A DNA stretch of 64,000 nucleotides, from assembly GCF_001006485.1 (NCBI RefSeq), contig NZ_JUET01000134.1, forward strand, positions 1 to 64,000, in the 5' to 3' direction. The stretch's first letter is position 1. Every line of letters starts with the position of its first letter. The DNA is from Tannerella forsythia (lineage in GTDB: Bacteria > Bacteroidota > Bacteroidia > Bacteroidales > Tannerellaceae). Below, one piece after another: positions 27,436-37,200 of the stretch. Under the pieces are notes generated by a model. The model did not search any database. It was not told the DNA's origin and was given only the letters and a program-made list of their open reading frames with translations. The position numbers and the translations under genes were made by a program.

Positions 27436-28517
27436 TTACGGAACGGCGGTTTGACGATCCGCGCCTTCAGGTCGCGGTTACGCACACGGATGCAAACGTT
27501 TTCGCCCACCTTGGCATGAGCGGCTTCTACGTAGCCGAGCCCGATACCGATTTTCATCATCGGCGACATCGTACCTGACGTTACGCGGCCGATCACTTCG
27601 CCCTGCGGACAAACGATTTCGTAGCCGTTGCGCGGCACGCCCTTTTCTAACAGTTCAAAAGCACAAAGTTTGCGAGCCACGCCTTCTTTCTTCTGCTTCT
27701 CCAGCGCGGCGCGGTTGACGAAGTCTTTGCCGTCGACGAATTTCGTGATCCACCCCAAACCGGCTGCGATGGGCGACGTCGTGTCGTCGATATCGTTTCC
27801 GTAGAGGCAGAATCCCATCTCCAGACGCAGCGTATCGCGCGCTCCCAGTCCGATGGGGCGGATGCCTTCGGGCTTACCGGCCTCGAAGAGGGCGTCCCAT
27901 ATCTTGCGTCCTTCGTTCGGATAGAAATACAGTTCAAACCCTCCCGCGCCGGTATAGCCGGTGTTGGAGATGATCACATCCGGGCATCCGGCAAATTCGC
28001 CCGTGACGAAGCCGTAGTAAGGAATCGACGAAAGGTCGACCGGCGTAAGGCGCTGCATCACCTCGGCGGCTTTCGGGCCCTGCACGGCCAGCTGCGCCAT
28101 ATTGTCCGACGCGTTTTCAAGCCCGGCGCCCATCGTGTTGTGCTTCACGCACCAGTCGAAATCTTTCTGCACGTTCGAGGCATTGACCACGAGCAGGTAT
28201 TTCTCGTCTTCGTAATGATACACGATGATATCGTCGACGATTCCGCCCTGTTCGTTGGGGAAATAGCTGTACTGCGCCTTCCCCACCGGCAGCGAAGCGA
28301 CATCGTTCGACGTCACTTTCTGAAGCAGTTCGAGCGCTTTCGGCCCTTTGACCCAGATTTCGCCCATGTGCGAGACGTCGAAAACGCCCACACCTTGGCA
28401 TACGGTCTGATGTTCTTCGATAATTCCGGCATATTCGATCGGCATGTTATATCCGGCAAACTCATGCATTTTCGCACCCAGTGCGATGTGTAAATCGGTA
28501 AATGGTGTTGTCTTCAT
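27432..28517 (-). CDS. gcvT: Glycine cleavage system T protein (aminomethyltransferase)
   Basis: GcvT releases ammonia from the aminomethyl group carried by H protein and passes the one-carbon unit to tetrahydrofolate. The 361-residue protein starts [17 protein letters not shown] and has '[14 protein letters not shown]', '[14 protein letters not shown]', '[18 protein letters not shown]' and '[21 protein letters not shown]', all standard for GcvT. The start was moved from the upstream Met at 28742, since that extension lies within pepT and has no homology features. It follows pepT by 2 bp. Confidence 0.96.
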   Translation of the reverse strand: MKTTPFTDLHIALGAKMHEFAGYNMPIEYAGIIEEHQTVCQGVGVFDVSHMGEIWVKGPKALELLQKVTSNDVASLPVGKAQYSYFPNEQGGIVDDIIVYHYEDEKYLLVVNASNVQKDFDWCVKHNTMGAGLENASDNMAQLAVQGPKAAEVMQRLTPVDLSSIPYYGFVTGEFAGCPDVIISNTGYTGAGGFELYFYPNEGRKIWDALFEAGKPEGIRPIGLGARDTLRLEMGFCLYGNDIDDTTSPIAAGLGWITKFVDGKDFVNRAALEKQKKEGVARKLCAFELLEKGVPRNGYEIVCPQGEVIGRVTSGTMSPMMKIGIGLGYVEAAHAKVGENVCIRVRNRDLKARIVKPPFRK

Positions 28518-28519
28518 TT

Positions 28520-29746
28520 TTATTTCGTTTGATCTGTAATTATATGACATAGTTGAATAATCGTTTCCTTGCTTTTTTCGAGCGAACGAACCGGCAGATA
28601 TTCGTACCGTCCGTGAAAATTCAGTCCTCCGGCAAACAAGTTCGGGCAGGGCAGCCCCATAAACGACAGACGCGCCCCGTCCGTACCGCCCCTCACCGGA
28701 CGGATCCGCGGCGTAACGCCCGCCGCACGCATCGCCTCGCACGCGTACTCGATCACCTCCATTCCCGGCTCGATGATTTCGCGCATATTGTAATACTGGT
28801 CACGCACCTCGACGGTTACGCAACCGGGATACTTCGTCTCCATCCTGTTCGCGAGTGTACGGAGCATGTCTTTCTTCTGCTCGAAAAGAGCCCGGTCATG
28901 ATCGCGAATAATATAATGTAAGGTAGCCTCCTCGACCGTGGCTTCCAAGCGTGTGAGATGGAAAAAGCCTTCGTACCCGCTCGTCTTCTCCGGCCGCTGC
29001 TCGTTCGGCAACGAGACACTCAGCTCCGCAGCCAACAAGGCTGCGTTAATCATCTTGTTTTGGGCATACCCCGGATGTACATTCCGTCCTTTGATCGTGA
29101 TCACAGCCTGCGCGGCGTTGAAATTTTCGTACTCTAACTCACCAATTTCCCCGCCGTCGATCGTGTACGCCCAATCGCAACCGAAGCGGTCGACGTCGAA
29201 CCGGTCTGCTCCCCGCCCAATCTCTTCGTCGGGTGTAAAGCCGACGCGCACCTTGCCGTGAGCGATCTTCGGATGCGCAAGCAGGTATTCCATGGCCGAT
29301 ACGATAGCTGCTATGCCGGCCTTATCGTCGGCACCCAGCAATGTAGTTCCGTCGGTAACGATCAGCTCCTGCCCCACGTAGTTCGCCAGTTCCGGAAACG
29401 TATCGGGCGAGAGCACGATCTGCTCCGCCTCGTTCAGCACGATCGTTCCGCCGTCGTACGTCACGATCCGCGGCTTCACGTCCTTACCCGTCATATCGGG
29501 GCTGGTATCCATGTGTGCAATAAATCCGATGGTGGGGATGCCTTCACGTAGCGTGGTGGAAGGTAAGGTAGCCATGAGATAACCGTTGGCATCGAGCGAA
29601 ACATCGTCCATCCCGATATCCTTCAGTTCCCGCGCCAAATATTTGGCCAAATGCATTTGTCCGGGGGTGCTGGGCGTTGTCTGTGCTTTTTCGTCCGACC
29701 GGGTATCGAACGAGACGTAACGAAGAAAACGATCGGTCGTGTTCAT
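28520..29746 (-). CDS. pepT: Peptidase T (tripeptidase)
   Basis: PepT is a cytoplasmic di-zinc aminotripeptidase of the M20 family. The 408-residue protein carries the zinc-binding '[11 protein letters not shown]', '[17 protein letters not shown]', the catalytic '[11 protein letters not shown]' and '[13 protein letters not shown]', with the dimerisation domain inserted as usual. The start at [11 protein letters not shown] is preceded by a good promoter (29764-29793), which excludes the upstream Met at 29824. It heads a three-gene operon with gcvT and the oxidoreductase. Confidence 0.95.
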   Translation of the reverse strand: MNTTDRFLRYVSFDTRSDEKAQTTPSTPGQMHLAKYLARELKDIGMDDVSLDANGYLMATLPSTTLREGIPTIGFIAHMDTSPDMTGKDVKPRIVTYDGGTIVLNEAEQIVLSPDTFPELANYVGQELIVTDGTTLLGADDKAGIAAIVSAMEYLLAHPKIAHGKVRVGFTPDEEIGRGADRFDVDRFGCDWAYTIDGGEIGELEYENFNAAQAVITIKGRNVHPGYAQNKMINAALLAAELSVSLPNEQRPEKTSGYEGFFHLTRLEATVEEATLHYIIRDHDRALFEQKKDMLRTLANRMETKYPGCVTVEVRDQYYNMREIIEPGMEVIEYACEAMRAAGVTPRIRPVRGGTDGARLSFMGLPCPNLFAGGLNFHGRYEYLPVRSLEKSKETIIQLCHIITDQTK

Positions 29747-29763
29747 GTACTTTTTTGTTTGCA

Positions 29764-29793
29764 CAAAAGTACGAGAATTTTCAGAATCACAAA
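29764..29793 (-). promoter_or_regulatory. Promoter for pepT-gcvT
   Basis: On the minus strand TTTG (complement of 29790-29793) and TACTTTTG (complement of 29764-29771) have an 18-bp spacer. The predicted start (about 29759) gives a short leader of about 13 bases. Its -33 box nearly touches the divergent SRP RNA promoter. Confidence 0.75.
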
Positions 29794-29799
29794 AAAAAA

Positions 29800-29831
29800 T
29801 TTGATCCGTCGGAAAAAAGAACATATCTTTG
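29800..29831 (+). promoter_or_regulatory. Promoter for SRP RNA and tRNA-Thr
   Basis: TTTG (29800-29803) and TATCTTTG (29824-29831) are separated by 20 bp. The SRP RNA begins 5 bases after the -7 box, at 29836, which calibrates the promoter-to-start distance for the rest of the window. Confidence 0.85.
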
Positions 29832-29835
29832 TGCC

Positions 29836-29935
29836 GGGAAAGTCCTACACGACCAGCTCCCTCGGAATCCCCCAGGGCTTGATCGCAGCAAGGGTACTTG
29901 GTTGTAGCGGTGCGATGTAGGCAGCTTTCCCACCC
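29836..29935 (+). ncRNA. ffs: Signal recognition particle RNA (small bacterial 4.5S type)
   Basis: The roughly 100-nt RNA targets membrane and exported proteins with Ffh. It folds as one long rod: 29836-29842 pairs with 29925-29931 and 29844-29848 with 29917-29921. The domain IV region has the conserved blocks CCCCCAGGGC and GCAGCAAGGGTA, the same framework as actinobacterial 4.5S RNA, and the 3' side has GATGTAGG and a CCCACCC end like E. coli. The apical loop reads TTGATC where CGGAAG (GGAA tetraloop) is expected. It ends directly at the tRNA. Confidence 0.88.
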
Positions 29936-30009
29936 GCCTCTTTAGCTCAGCCGGCCAGAGCACGTGATTTGTAATCTCGGGGTCGTTGGTTCGAATCCGA
30001 CAAGAGGCT
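29936..30009 (+). tRNA. tRNA-Thr (anticodon TGT)
   Basis: A 74-nt cloverleaf has a 7-bp acceptor stem (GCCTCTT with AAGAGGC), D stem GCTC/GAGC, anticodon loop TTTGTAA with anticodon TGT at 29970-29972, and a T arm with TTCGAAT. The anticodon stem contains one T-T mismatch (29965/29977) and the T stem one G-T pair. The 3' CCA is not encoded. No spacer separates it from the SRP RNA, so both must be cut from one precursor. Confidence 0.95.
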
Positions 30010-30050
30010 CGAAAAGAGGGAGAGATTATAGAAATTTTTGTTTTCATGGT

Positions 30051-30092
30051 TGCGCCGGATACATCGTTTCGTTTGTGTCCGGCGCACGTTTT
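30051..30092 (+). terminator. Terminator of the SRP RNA-tRNA unit
   Basis: A 13-bp stem (30051-30063 with 30074-30086, one G-T pair) and 10-base loop are followed by CGTTTTA. It lies 42 bp after the tRNA. Confidence 0.8.
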
Positions 30093-30131
30093 ATACAAGA
30101 GACGGAATTTCCCTTAAACAAATTTTTATTT

Positions 30132-30139
30132 TACCTTTG
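30132..30139 (+). promoter_or_regulatory. Promoter -7 box for the glycosyltransferase
   Basis: TACCTTTG matches the -7 consensus, 27 bp upstream of the ATG at 30167. A near match TTTC (30108-30111) stands at the 20-bp spacing. Confidence 0.6.
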
Positions 30140-30166
30140 CCAACCGAAACAATGTAAATAAGATCA

Positions 30167-31117
30167 ATGGATATATCAGTAGTCGTACCTCTGTATAACG
30201 AAGCCGAATCGCTTCCTGAATTGCACGCGTGGATCGAACGGGTAATGAATGAGCATCATTTCAGCTACGAAATCATTTTTGTCAACGACGGAAGTACCGA
30301 TCATTCATGGCAGGTGATCGAACATCTGGCACGACAGTCGGCACATGTGAAAGGCATCAAGTTCCGCCGCAATTACGGCAAATCGCCGGCACTGCACTGC
30401 GGATTCCAACGCGCCGAAGGCGACGTGATCATTACAATGGATGCCGACTTGCAGGACAGTCCCGACGAAATCCCCGAGCTCTACCGGATGATTAAGGAAG
30501 ACGGCTACGATATCGTGTCGGGATGGAAGAAGAAACGCTACGACAACAAGCTGACAAAGAACCTCCCGTCGAAACTCTTCAACGCTACGGCACGGAAGTT
30601 CTCGGGCATCAATCTGCACGATTTTAACTGCGGACTGAAATCGTATCGACGCGAAGTGGTGAAGAATATCGAGGTATATAACGACATGCATCGCTATATC
30701 CCCTATTTAGCCAAAATTGCCGGATTCAATAAGATCGGTGAAAAGGTCGTCCATCATCAGGCGCGCAAGTACGGCGAAACGAAGTTCGGTCTCGACCGCT
30801 TCGTCAATGGATATTTAGACCTGATTTCACTCTGGTTCACCTCGAAGTTCGGAAAAAAACCCATGCACTTCTTCGGGCTATGGGGAAGCGTGATGTTCCT
30901 GATCGGATTCGCAGCGCTCGTCGCCGTGCTGATCATGAAATTGATTTCCATCTACGACGGTGACTTGCGTCCCCTCGTTACGACTTCGCCCTACTTTTAC
31001 ATCTCACTTACGGCTATGGTGATCGGTACGCAGCTCTTTCTCGCCGGATTTATCGGCGAACTGATCTCGCGTAATGCTCCGAACCGTAACAAATACAAAA
31101 TAGAACAGGAGATTTAA
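30167..31117 (+). CDS. GT2 polyprenyl-phosphate glycosyltransferase (GtrB/DPM-like)
   Basis: The 316-residue protein has an N-terminal GT-A domain (about residues 1-230) with 'SVVVPLYNEAESLPEL', the nucleotide-sugar site 'FVNDGSTD', and the metal-binding 'MDADLQDSPDEIPEL'. Two C-terminal membrane helices follow (about 232-258 and 268-292). This is the layout of GtrB-type enzymes that load a sugar onto undecaprenyl phosphate at the inner membrane. The sugar is not deducible. It is a single-gene unit followed by a repeat-rich stretch. Confidence 0.9.
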   Translation: MDISVVVPLYNEAESLPELHAWIERVMNEHHFSYEIIFVNDGSTDHSWQVIEHLARQSAHVKGIKFRRNYGKSPALHCGFQRAEGDVIITMDADLQDSPDEIPELYRMIKEDGYDIVSGWKKKRYDNKLTKNLPSKLFNATARKFSGINLHDFNCGLKSYRREVVKNIEVYNDMHRYIPYLAKIAGFNKIGEKVVHHQARKYGETKFGLDRFVNGYLDLISLWFTSKFGKKPMHFFGLWGSVMFLIGFAALVAVLIMKLISIYDGDLRPLVTTSPYFYISLTAMVIGTQLFLAGFIGELISRNAPNRNKYKIEQEI

Positions 31118-31748
31118 AGCCCTGCGGGTGTTTGATTCGTTTGAAACGCACCGAACCATGGGCATGACAAATTAATTGTTAATGGTCAATTGTCAATTGT
31201 TATGCGTGGTACACGGTATCCGAACGCAGATGACGCAAATGGACGCAAATAACCCCCTTTGTCATTCCGAACACCGTGAGGAATCCCGCGGGGGGAAGAA
31301 AAGAGATTCTTCGCTTCGCTCTGAATGACAAATTAATTGTTAATTGTTATGCATGGTACACGGTATCCGAACGCAGAGGAACATCCCCCCAGCCCCCCTT
31401 CAAAAAGGGGGGAAAGAGCGAAGCAAAGGGGGGATGTTATCCCTTCAAAGGGGGAATGCAGTGCGGTCAGCCGTCAGCATTCAGTATTCAGCCAACAACT
31501 AAACAATTAAACAACTCAACAATTAAACATCCAAAGAAGGCACAAGGGCTGAGAGCCTGATATCATTTAATGGTGGATGGTGCATTGTCAGAGGATATAC
31601 ACATCGAATCCATCTTTTTTGGCAAAACATCGATGGAAAATCATTTATTTTTTTTGAAATAAACATCTTCTATGTTTTTTTACATACAAGCGCACGAACT
31701 TTTCAGAGACGGCGCTTTATTTTTGCTCGGAATATGCATAATCAGGCT
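31118..31748. repeat. Intergenic patch of palindromic and direct repeats
   Basis: No gene is present before the promoter of the next gene. The patch has: a direct repeat of about 50 bp (31165-31230 and 31326-31377, sharing 'ggtacacggtatccgaacgc'); an imperfect palindrome (31260-31328) with gtcattc/gaatgac ends; a nested GC-rich palindrome (31381-31437) of C6/G6 runs; and a segment (31497-31562) that is the inverse of 25867-25935. A -7 box TATTTTTG (31718-31725) serves the next gene. Confidence 0.75.
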
Positions 31749-32474
31749 ATGGAAAGACGTTACGTGTTATTTTTAGTCTTGGGATTGCAGGTGTGTATCA
31801 CCGCATTGGCACAGAAAAACTGGTCGGCAAAAGACTCGCTGTGGTTGCAGCGCGTGTTGTCGGGTCAGGAAAAGCTAAAACTGAACGAAGAAACCCTGCG
31901 AGCCATCCGATCCGGTACGCTGATCAAACCCGCTCTCACACCCGATCAGATGAAACACAGCCCGCTGGAATTACCCATCGTCAAATCGTTCGACAGCATC
32001 ATCCAACCTGAAAGCCATCGTGAGCTTCATCTGCTCCCGCCTTACGTTTTCAATTTGTATGGCCCGGAGAACCATTCGGCAACCGATCCGCACAAAGGTA
32101 TAAAAACGGAAAGAGGTATGATGTTATCGGAAAGACAAATCGAGGAGATGAAAAAATACCTAAAAAAGAGTGTAGAAGCAGTGATGAAAGACTTAAATGT
32201 GAATCCTTCCATATCGTTCGATGCCGAAGATCTTGCCCGAACTGTCTTCTGGCCGAGTCGCCGCGCCAAAAAACGCAATGCATGGAATGCACAGGCTTAT
32301 AAACAATTCCATGTTGCTCCTCCATCTGTTTCGAAGGAAGAACACGAACGCCGCCGCCTGAACGAATATATCAACAGACTAAGGGAACATGCACAAAAAC
32401 ACCTACTCTCCGACCCTGTATCTCATCAGCCGGATTCGGTCGATGTAGATTTTGGGATACGGAATAGCCGGTGA
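31749..32474 (+). CDS. Exported protein, possibly DUF4858-like
   Basis: The roughly 241-residue protein has a signal peptide (MERRYVLFLVLGLQVCITALA) followed by 'WSAKDSLWLQRVLSGQEKLKLNEETLRAI' and a helical, charged C-terminal half. An upstream Met (31734) lies only about 4 bases after the predicted transcription start, so 31749 is preferred. The N-terminal pattern recalls DUF4858, but I am not certain. Its last 72 bp overlap the 3' end of the convergent DUF4296 gene. Confidence 0.7.
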   Translation: MERRYVLFLVLGLQVCITALAQKNWSAKDSLWLQRVLSGQEKLKLNEETLRAIRSGTLIKPALTPDQMKHSPLELPIVKSFDSIIQPESHRELHLLPPYVFNLYGPENHSATDPHKGIKTERGMMLSERQIEEMKKYLKKSVEAVMKDLNVNPSISFDAEDLARTVFWPSRRAKKRNAWNAQAYKQFHVAPPSVSKEEHERRRLNEYINRLREHAQKHLLSDPVSHQPDSVDVDFGIRNSR

Positions 32475-33158
32475 CTTCTTCAAACGGATATACCCGTAAA
32501 CACGCTGTACCGGATCGTATGGCGTACCCTGCAAAGTATATTGGTAAAAACCGTTCCCGACGATCGAATCTTTTACAACAAGGGTCGAATCGGACACGTC
32601 GGCACGCAGATTCAATTCCACCACATGCTTTTCGGGGGTCAATCCCCAGACTTGCATTTCCCATACGAAACGGCCATCGGCCGGATAGGCTTCAGTGGGT
32701 TTCAGATCAAACACAACCATGTTAGTCATCGCCTTGGGAAAAAATATATAACATCGTTTACCCACCCACAGATCGACCGAATCGGACGGCAGGACATCAA
32801 ATGTTTCGGCCTCCACCTCACCGAGCGCTTTTATACGCCTGTCTGTTTCAGCCATGGCCATATCATGAACACGCATATAGATATCAATGTTCTTACCGTA
32901 CCATATCAATGAACTGTCATATTCTGCCTGCGTCAGATTGTGCTTCTTAAAGACCGACCGGAACAAGGCGTTTTTTTGACGGACCGATCCGTAAGTGTAC
33001 GGATCGTCATTCATGATCGTTTCTGCCATCTGCATATCGACCAACAAATCACACATCTTCTTCTCCGGAATGATTCCTTTGGGCGTGTGGCTGCATGCCG
33101 ACCACAAGATGAGAGCCGACCACCCGATAAAAAATCGCTGAATCTTCCTATCCGGCAT
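32403..33158 (-). CDS. DUF4296 lipoprotein
   Basis: The 251-residue protein has a lipoprotein signal with Cys near residue 22 (LILWSACSH) and the DUF4296 domain: 'IIPEKKMCDLLVDMQMAETIMN', 'FKKHNLTQAEYDSSLIWYGKN' and 'IYMRVHDM'. The function of the family is unknown. It sits 9 bp downstream of lspA, the enzyme needed to mature it, and the ileS-dksA-lspA-DUF4296 order is common in Bacteroidales. Its 3' end overlaps the convergent gene by 72 bp. Confidence 0.88.
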   Translation of the reverse strand: MPDRKIQRFFIGWSALILWSACSHTPKGIIPEKKMCDLLVDMQMAETIMNDDPYTYGSVRQKNALFRSVFKKHNLTQAEYDSSLIWYGKNIDIYMRVHDMAMAETDRRIKALGEVEAETFDVLPSDSVDLWVGKRCYIFFPKAMTNMVVFDLKPTEAYPADGRFVWEMQVWGLTPEKHVVELNLRADVSDSTLVVKDSIVGNGFYQYTLQGTPYDPVQRVYGYIRLKKSPAIPYPKIYIDRIRLMRYRVGE

Positions 33159-33167
33159 GTATCGAAC

Positions 33168-33782
33168 CTACTTCCTCGAAAGGCTTTTGGAAAGGGTGCG
33201 GTGATAGAACAGCAATAACAGCGCTCCTCCGACACAAATAGACGAGTCGGCCAGATTAAAGATAGGACGAAAGAATATAAACTCTTCTCCGCCCCATATC
33301 GGCAACCAGTCCGGAAGAGTCGTTCGGATAAGCGGAAAATATAGCATGTCCACTACTTTACCGTGCAACAGGGAGGCATATCCTCCGCCGGCGGGCATAA
33401 ACGTAGCTATCTGTCCGTAGCTGTGGTCGAAGATGACACCATAGAATACGCTGTCGATGATGTTTCCGAGTGCTCCGGCAAAGACTAATGCAACGCATGC
33501 GATGAAGCCGAACGAATAGTTACGTCGTACGAGGCGGATCAAATAGTAAGCGATGGCAACCACCGCCGCGATACGAAAGACGGATAACACAAGCTTGTTT
33601 AAAAACTCCATTCCGAAGGCCATGCCGGGGTTTTCAGTGAAGTATAGCTGAAACCATGAGAAAATCTCAAGGCTTTCGTGCAGTTGCATATGGGTTTTCA
33701 CCCATATTTTCGAAGCCTGATCAAGAAAGAGAAGTAGCAAGATAACGGTTGCTGCTCCCCACGCTTTTTTTCCTTTCATCAA
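33168..33782 (-). CDS. lspA: Lipoprotein signal peptidase (signal peptidase II)
   Basis: LspA cleaves lipoprotein signal peptides in the inner membrane. The 204-residue protein has four membrane segments and both catalytic aspartates, in 'GNIIDSVFYG' and 'FNLADSSIC'. It is somewhat longer than E. coli LspA because of a loop between them, usual in Bacteroidetes. It lies between the dksA-like gene (10 bp) and the DUF4296 lipoprotein gene. Confidence 0.95.
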   Translation of the reverse strand: MMKGKKAWGAATVILLLLFLDQASKIWVKTHMQLHESLEIFSWFQLYFTENPGMAFGMEFLNKLVLSVFRIAAVVAIAYYLIRLVRRNYSFGFIACVALVFAGALGNIIDSVFYGVIFDHSYGQIATFMPAGGGYASLLHGKVVDMLYFPLIRTTLPDWLPIWGGEEFIFFRPIFNLADSSICVGGALLLLFYHRTLSKSLSRK

Positions 33783-33792
33783 GACGCGCCGT

Positions 33793-34173
33793 TTATTTTA
33801 CTCTGCTCTGTTTGGCCTCGATGCTCAGTGTGGCATGAGGTACCGCACGCAAACGTTCTTTTGCGATTAATTTACCTGTTTCACGGCATACCCCGTAGGT
33901 CTTGTTCTCGATACGAATAAGCGCCGCCTGCAAGCTCTGAATAAATTTCATCTGGCGTTGTGCCAGACGGCCGGCCTCTTCTTTCGACAACGTAGCCGCC
34001 CCTTCTTCCATTACTTTGAATGTCGGTGAAGTGTCGGAAACGTCGTTGCCGTCGGCATTCGTAATCCCCGATCTCAACAAGTCGTAATCTTTCTTTGCCT
34101 TATCGAGCTTCTCCATGATAATGGCGCGAAATTCTTCCAGCTCCGCATCCGAGTATCTTGTCTTCTCAGCCAT
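33793..34173 (-). CDS. DksA/TraR-family regulator with degenerate zinc finger
   Basis: The 126-residue protein has the coiled-coil N-terminal half and the DksA C-terminal pattern 'YGVCRETGKLIAKERLRAVPHATL'. Only one cysteine of the C4 finger remains, as in many Bacteroidetes members. DksA-type proteins bind the secondary channel of RNA polymerase and modulate stringent control. It lies between ileS (67 bp) and lspA. A -7-like TATTTTTG (complement of 34201-34208) lies just upstream, so it may have its own promoter. Confidence 0.9.
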   Translation of the reverse strand: MAEKTRYSDAELEEFRAIIMEKLDKAKKDYDLLRSGITNADGNDVSDTSPTFKVMEEGAATLSKEEAGRLAQRQMKFIQSLQAALIRIENKTYGVCRETGKLIAKERLRAVPHATLSIEAKQSRVK

Positions 34174-34240
34174 AATTCAGTCCTCCTTTTATTTTGTTTT
34201 CAAAAATACGATATTCTTTTTATATGACACTCTTGTCCGT

Positions 34241-37200
34241 TCAAACTTTTTCGATGTTTACATATAATTTAAAGTCATCCAGATCGAGCTCAGTCGCATC
34301 CGGCAGATTTTCCTTCATTTCGATCGATTCGGCAAGCACTTGCTTTTGAATATAATCGGCATAATCATAGATCGTTCCGTTCATCTCCGGCGCCGGTACC
34401 ATGGCGATACGTATCTTGTCCGTGATCTCCAGTCCGCTGCTTTTACGCAGGTTTTGAATACGGTTCACCAATTCGCGTGCCAATCCTTCCTTGCGTAGCT
34501 CATCCGTGACGGTGATATCGAGCGCGATTGTCAGGCGTCCTTCGTTGGCCACAAGCCAGCCGGGAATATCCTCCGAGATAATCTCCACATCGTCCGATAC
34601 AATACCCCCTTCCAAGCCGTCAAGATTGAAAGCAAACGAACCGTTTTGTTCGAGCGAAGCAATATCTTCTTGCGTCATGGCCTGAATGGCAGCGGCCAAT
34701 TGTTTCATAACCTTTCCGTAACGCGGTCCCAATTTCTTAAAGTCGGGCTTAATCTTTTTCACTAATATGCCGGCCGAATTATCCGCAAAGTTGAGTTCTT
34801 TTACGTTGACTTCGCTTAAGATTAAGTTTTTTACCGCCTCGATATGTTCCTTCTGCCGGATGTCGGTCACCGGCACCATGATGGTTTGCAACGGTTGACG
34901 CACCTTGATATTCACTTTGCGACGCAGCGCGAGCACCATCGACGAGATGTTCTGCGCGATCTGCATCTGTTCTTCGAGCGTTTTGTCGATCATCGCCTCG
35001 TTGCATTTGGGGAAGTCGCTCAGATGCACGGACTCCGCCTTGTCGCGTCCGGTTACAGTAATCAGATCGGTAAACAGTCGATCGGCATAGAACGGAGAGA
35101 TCGGCGCCATGAGTTTGCTGACCGTTTCGAGGCAGATATAGAGCGTCTGATAAGCCGAGAGCTTATCCTGTGTCATCCCCCCGCCCCAGAAACGGCGACG
35201 GTTCAAACGAACATACCAATTGCTTAAGTGATCATTTACAAAATCCGAGATCGCGCGTCCGGCACGGGTCGGTTCGTATGTTTCATAAAACTCATCCACC
35301 TCTTTGACGAGCGAATTGAGCAATGACAATATCCAGCGGTCTATCTCAGGACGTTCGGTCATGGGAACGTCCGGTTCGCTGTAGGTAAAACCGTCTACAT
35401 TGGCATACAATGCGAAGAACGAGTATGTATTATATAATGTACCGAAAAATTTGCGACGCACTTCCTCAATGCCTTCAACATCGAATTTGAGATTATCCCA
35501 TGGTGACGCATTCGTAATCATGTACCAACGCAACGGGTCGGAACCGTATTTTTCGATCGTCTCAAACGGATCAACGGCATTACCGAGGCGTTTGGACATT
35601 TTATTTCCGTTCTTGTCGAGAACTAATCCGTTAGATACCACATTCTTAAATGCCACACTGTCGAAGATCATCGTGGCGATGGCATGGAGCGTAAAGAACC
35701 ATCCGCGCGTCTGGTCTACCCCTTCGGCAATGAAATCGGCAGGATAAACATCGCGTCGGTCAAATGCGTCTTTATGTTCGAACGGATAATGAATCTGCGC
35801 GTAGGGCATCGCACCGGAGTCGAACCATACATCGATCAGGTCGATCTCGCGTTTCATCGGTTTTCCCTGGGGAGAAACCAGCGTGATTTCATCGACATAC
35901 GGACGATGCAAGTCAATTCGGTCGTAATTTTCCGATGTATATTCGACCGGTTTAAAGCCGTTATCCTTATACGGATTGCTCTTCATAAAACCAGCGGCAA
36001 CGGATTTTTCGATTTCGTGATACAGCTCTTCGACCGATCCGATACAGAGTTCTTCCGCCCCATCGTCGGTACGCCAGATCGGGAGCGGTGTACCCCAATA
36101 ACGACTTCGGCTCAGGTTCCAGTCCTGAAGGTTTTCGAGCCATTTCCCGAAGCGTCCCGTTCCGGTGCTTTGCGGCTTCCAGTTGATGGTTTCGTTGAGT
36201 TCGATCATCCGGTCGCGGCAAGCCGTAGTACGGATAAACCAGCTGTCTAACGGATAATAAAGTACCGGTTTATCGGTACGCCAGCAATGCGGATAATTGT
36301 GCATATGCTTTTCGATCTTGAACGCCAGTCCCTGCTGTTTAAGCATGACGCACAAGTCGATATCGAGTGTCTCGTCGTTTCCATTAAGTTGCGGGTCGTA
36401 ATCGTTCTTTACATAACGACCGGCATATTCTTTATATAGTGAAACGTTGACGTTCTTCTTCACATAATCGTTGTCGAGGTCTTCGAGACAGTAGAAACGG
36501 CCTTTCAGATCGACAGCCGGACGCAAGTTACCCGCTTTATCAACAAGCTGTAACGGCGGGACACCGAAATTTTTGGCTACCCGGGCGTCATCGGCACCGA
36601 AAGTCGGTGCGATATGCACGATACCCGTACCGTCGTCGGTTGTCACATAGTCGCCGGAGATGACACGGAACGCGCCTTCTCCGGGATTGAACCACGGCAT
36701 CAGCTGTTCGTATCCGATACCGATCAGATCTTTACCTTTGCATGTAGCAAGTACCTCGAACGGAATCAGCTTGTCACCCGGTTTGTATTCGCCGAGTGAC
36801 AATTCGGCCGCTTTCGGATTAAAGTAAGCATCCATACAAGCTTTTGCCAGAATATAGATGCTCGGCGTCCCGGAATACGGGTTAAAAGAGCGAACAGCGG
36901 CGTAATCGATGTCTTCACCGACACACAACGCCGTATTCGACGACAAAGTCCAGGGAGTTGTCGTCCACGCAAGGAAGCAGACCTCGTCCGTTGCTCCCTT
37001 ACATACCTGTTTCCAAAAATCATTTTCCGTTTCGGCAGGCATTTTAGCTCGAAACTGTGCCGTCACCGTCGTATCCTTCACATCGCGGTAGCAACCGGGC
37101 TGGTTCAACTCGTGCGAGCTAAGCCCCGTCCCTGCGGCAGGTGAATAAGGTTGAATCGTGTATCCTTTATACAAAAGTCCTTTCCGGTGCAATTCTTTGA

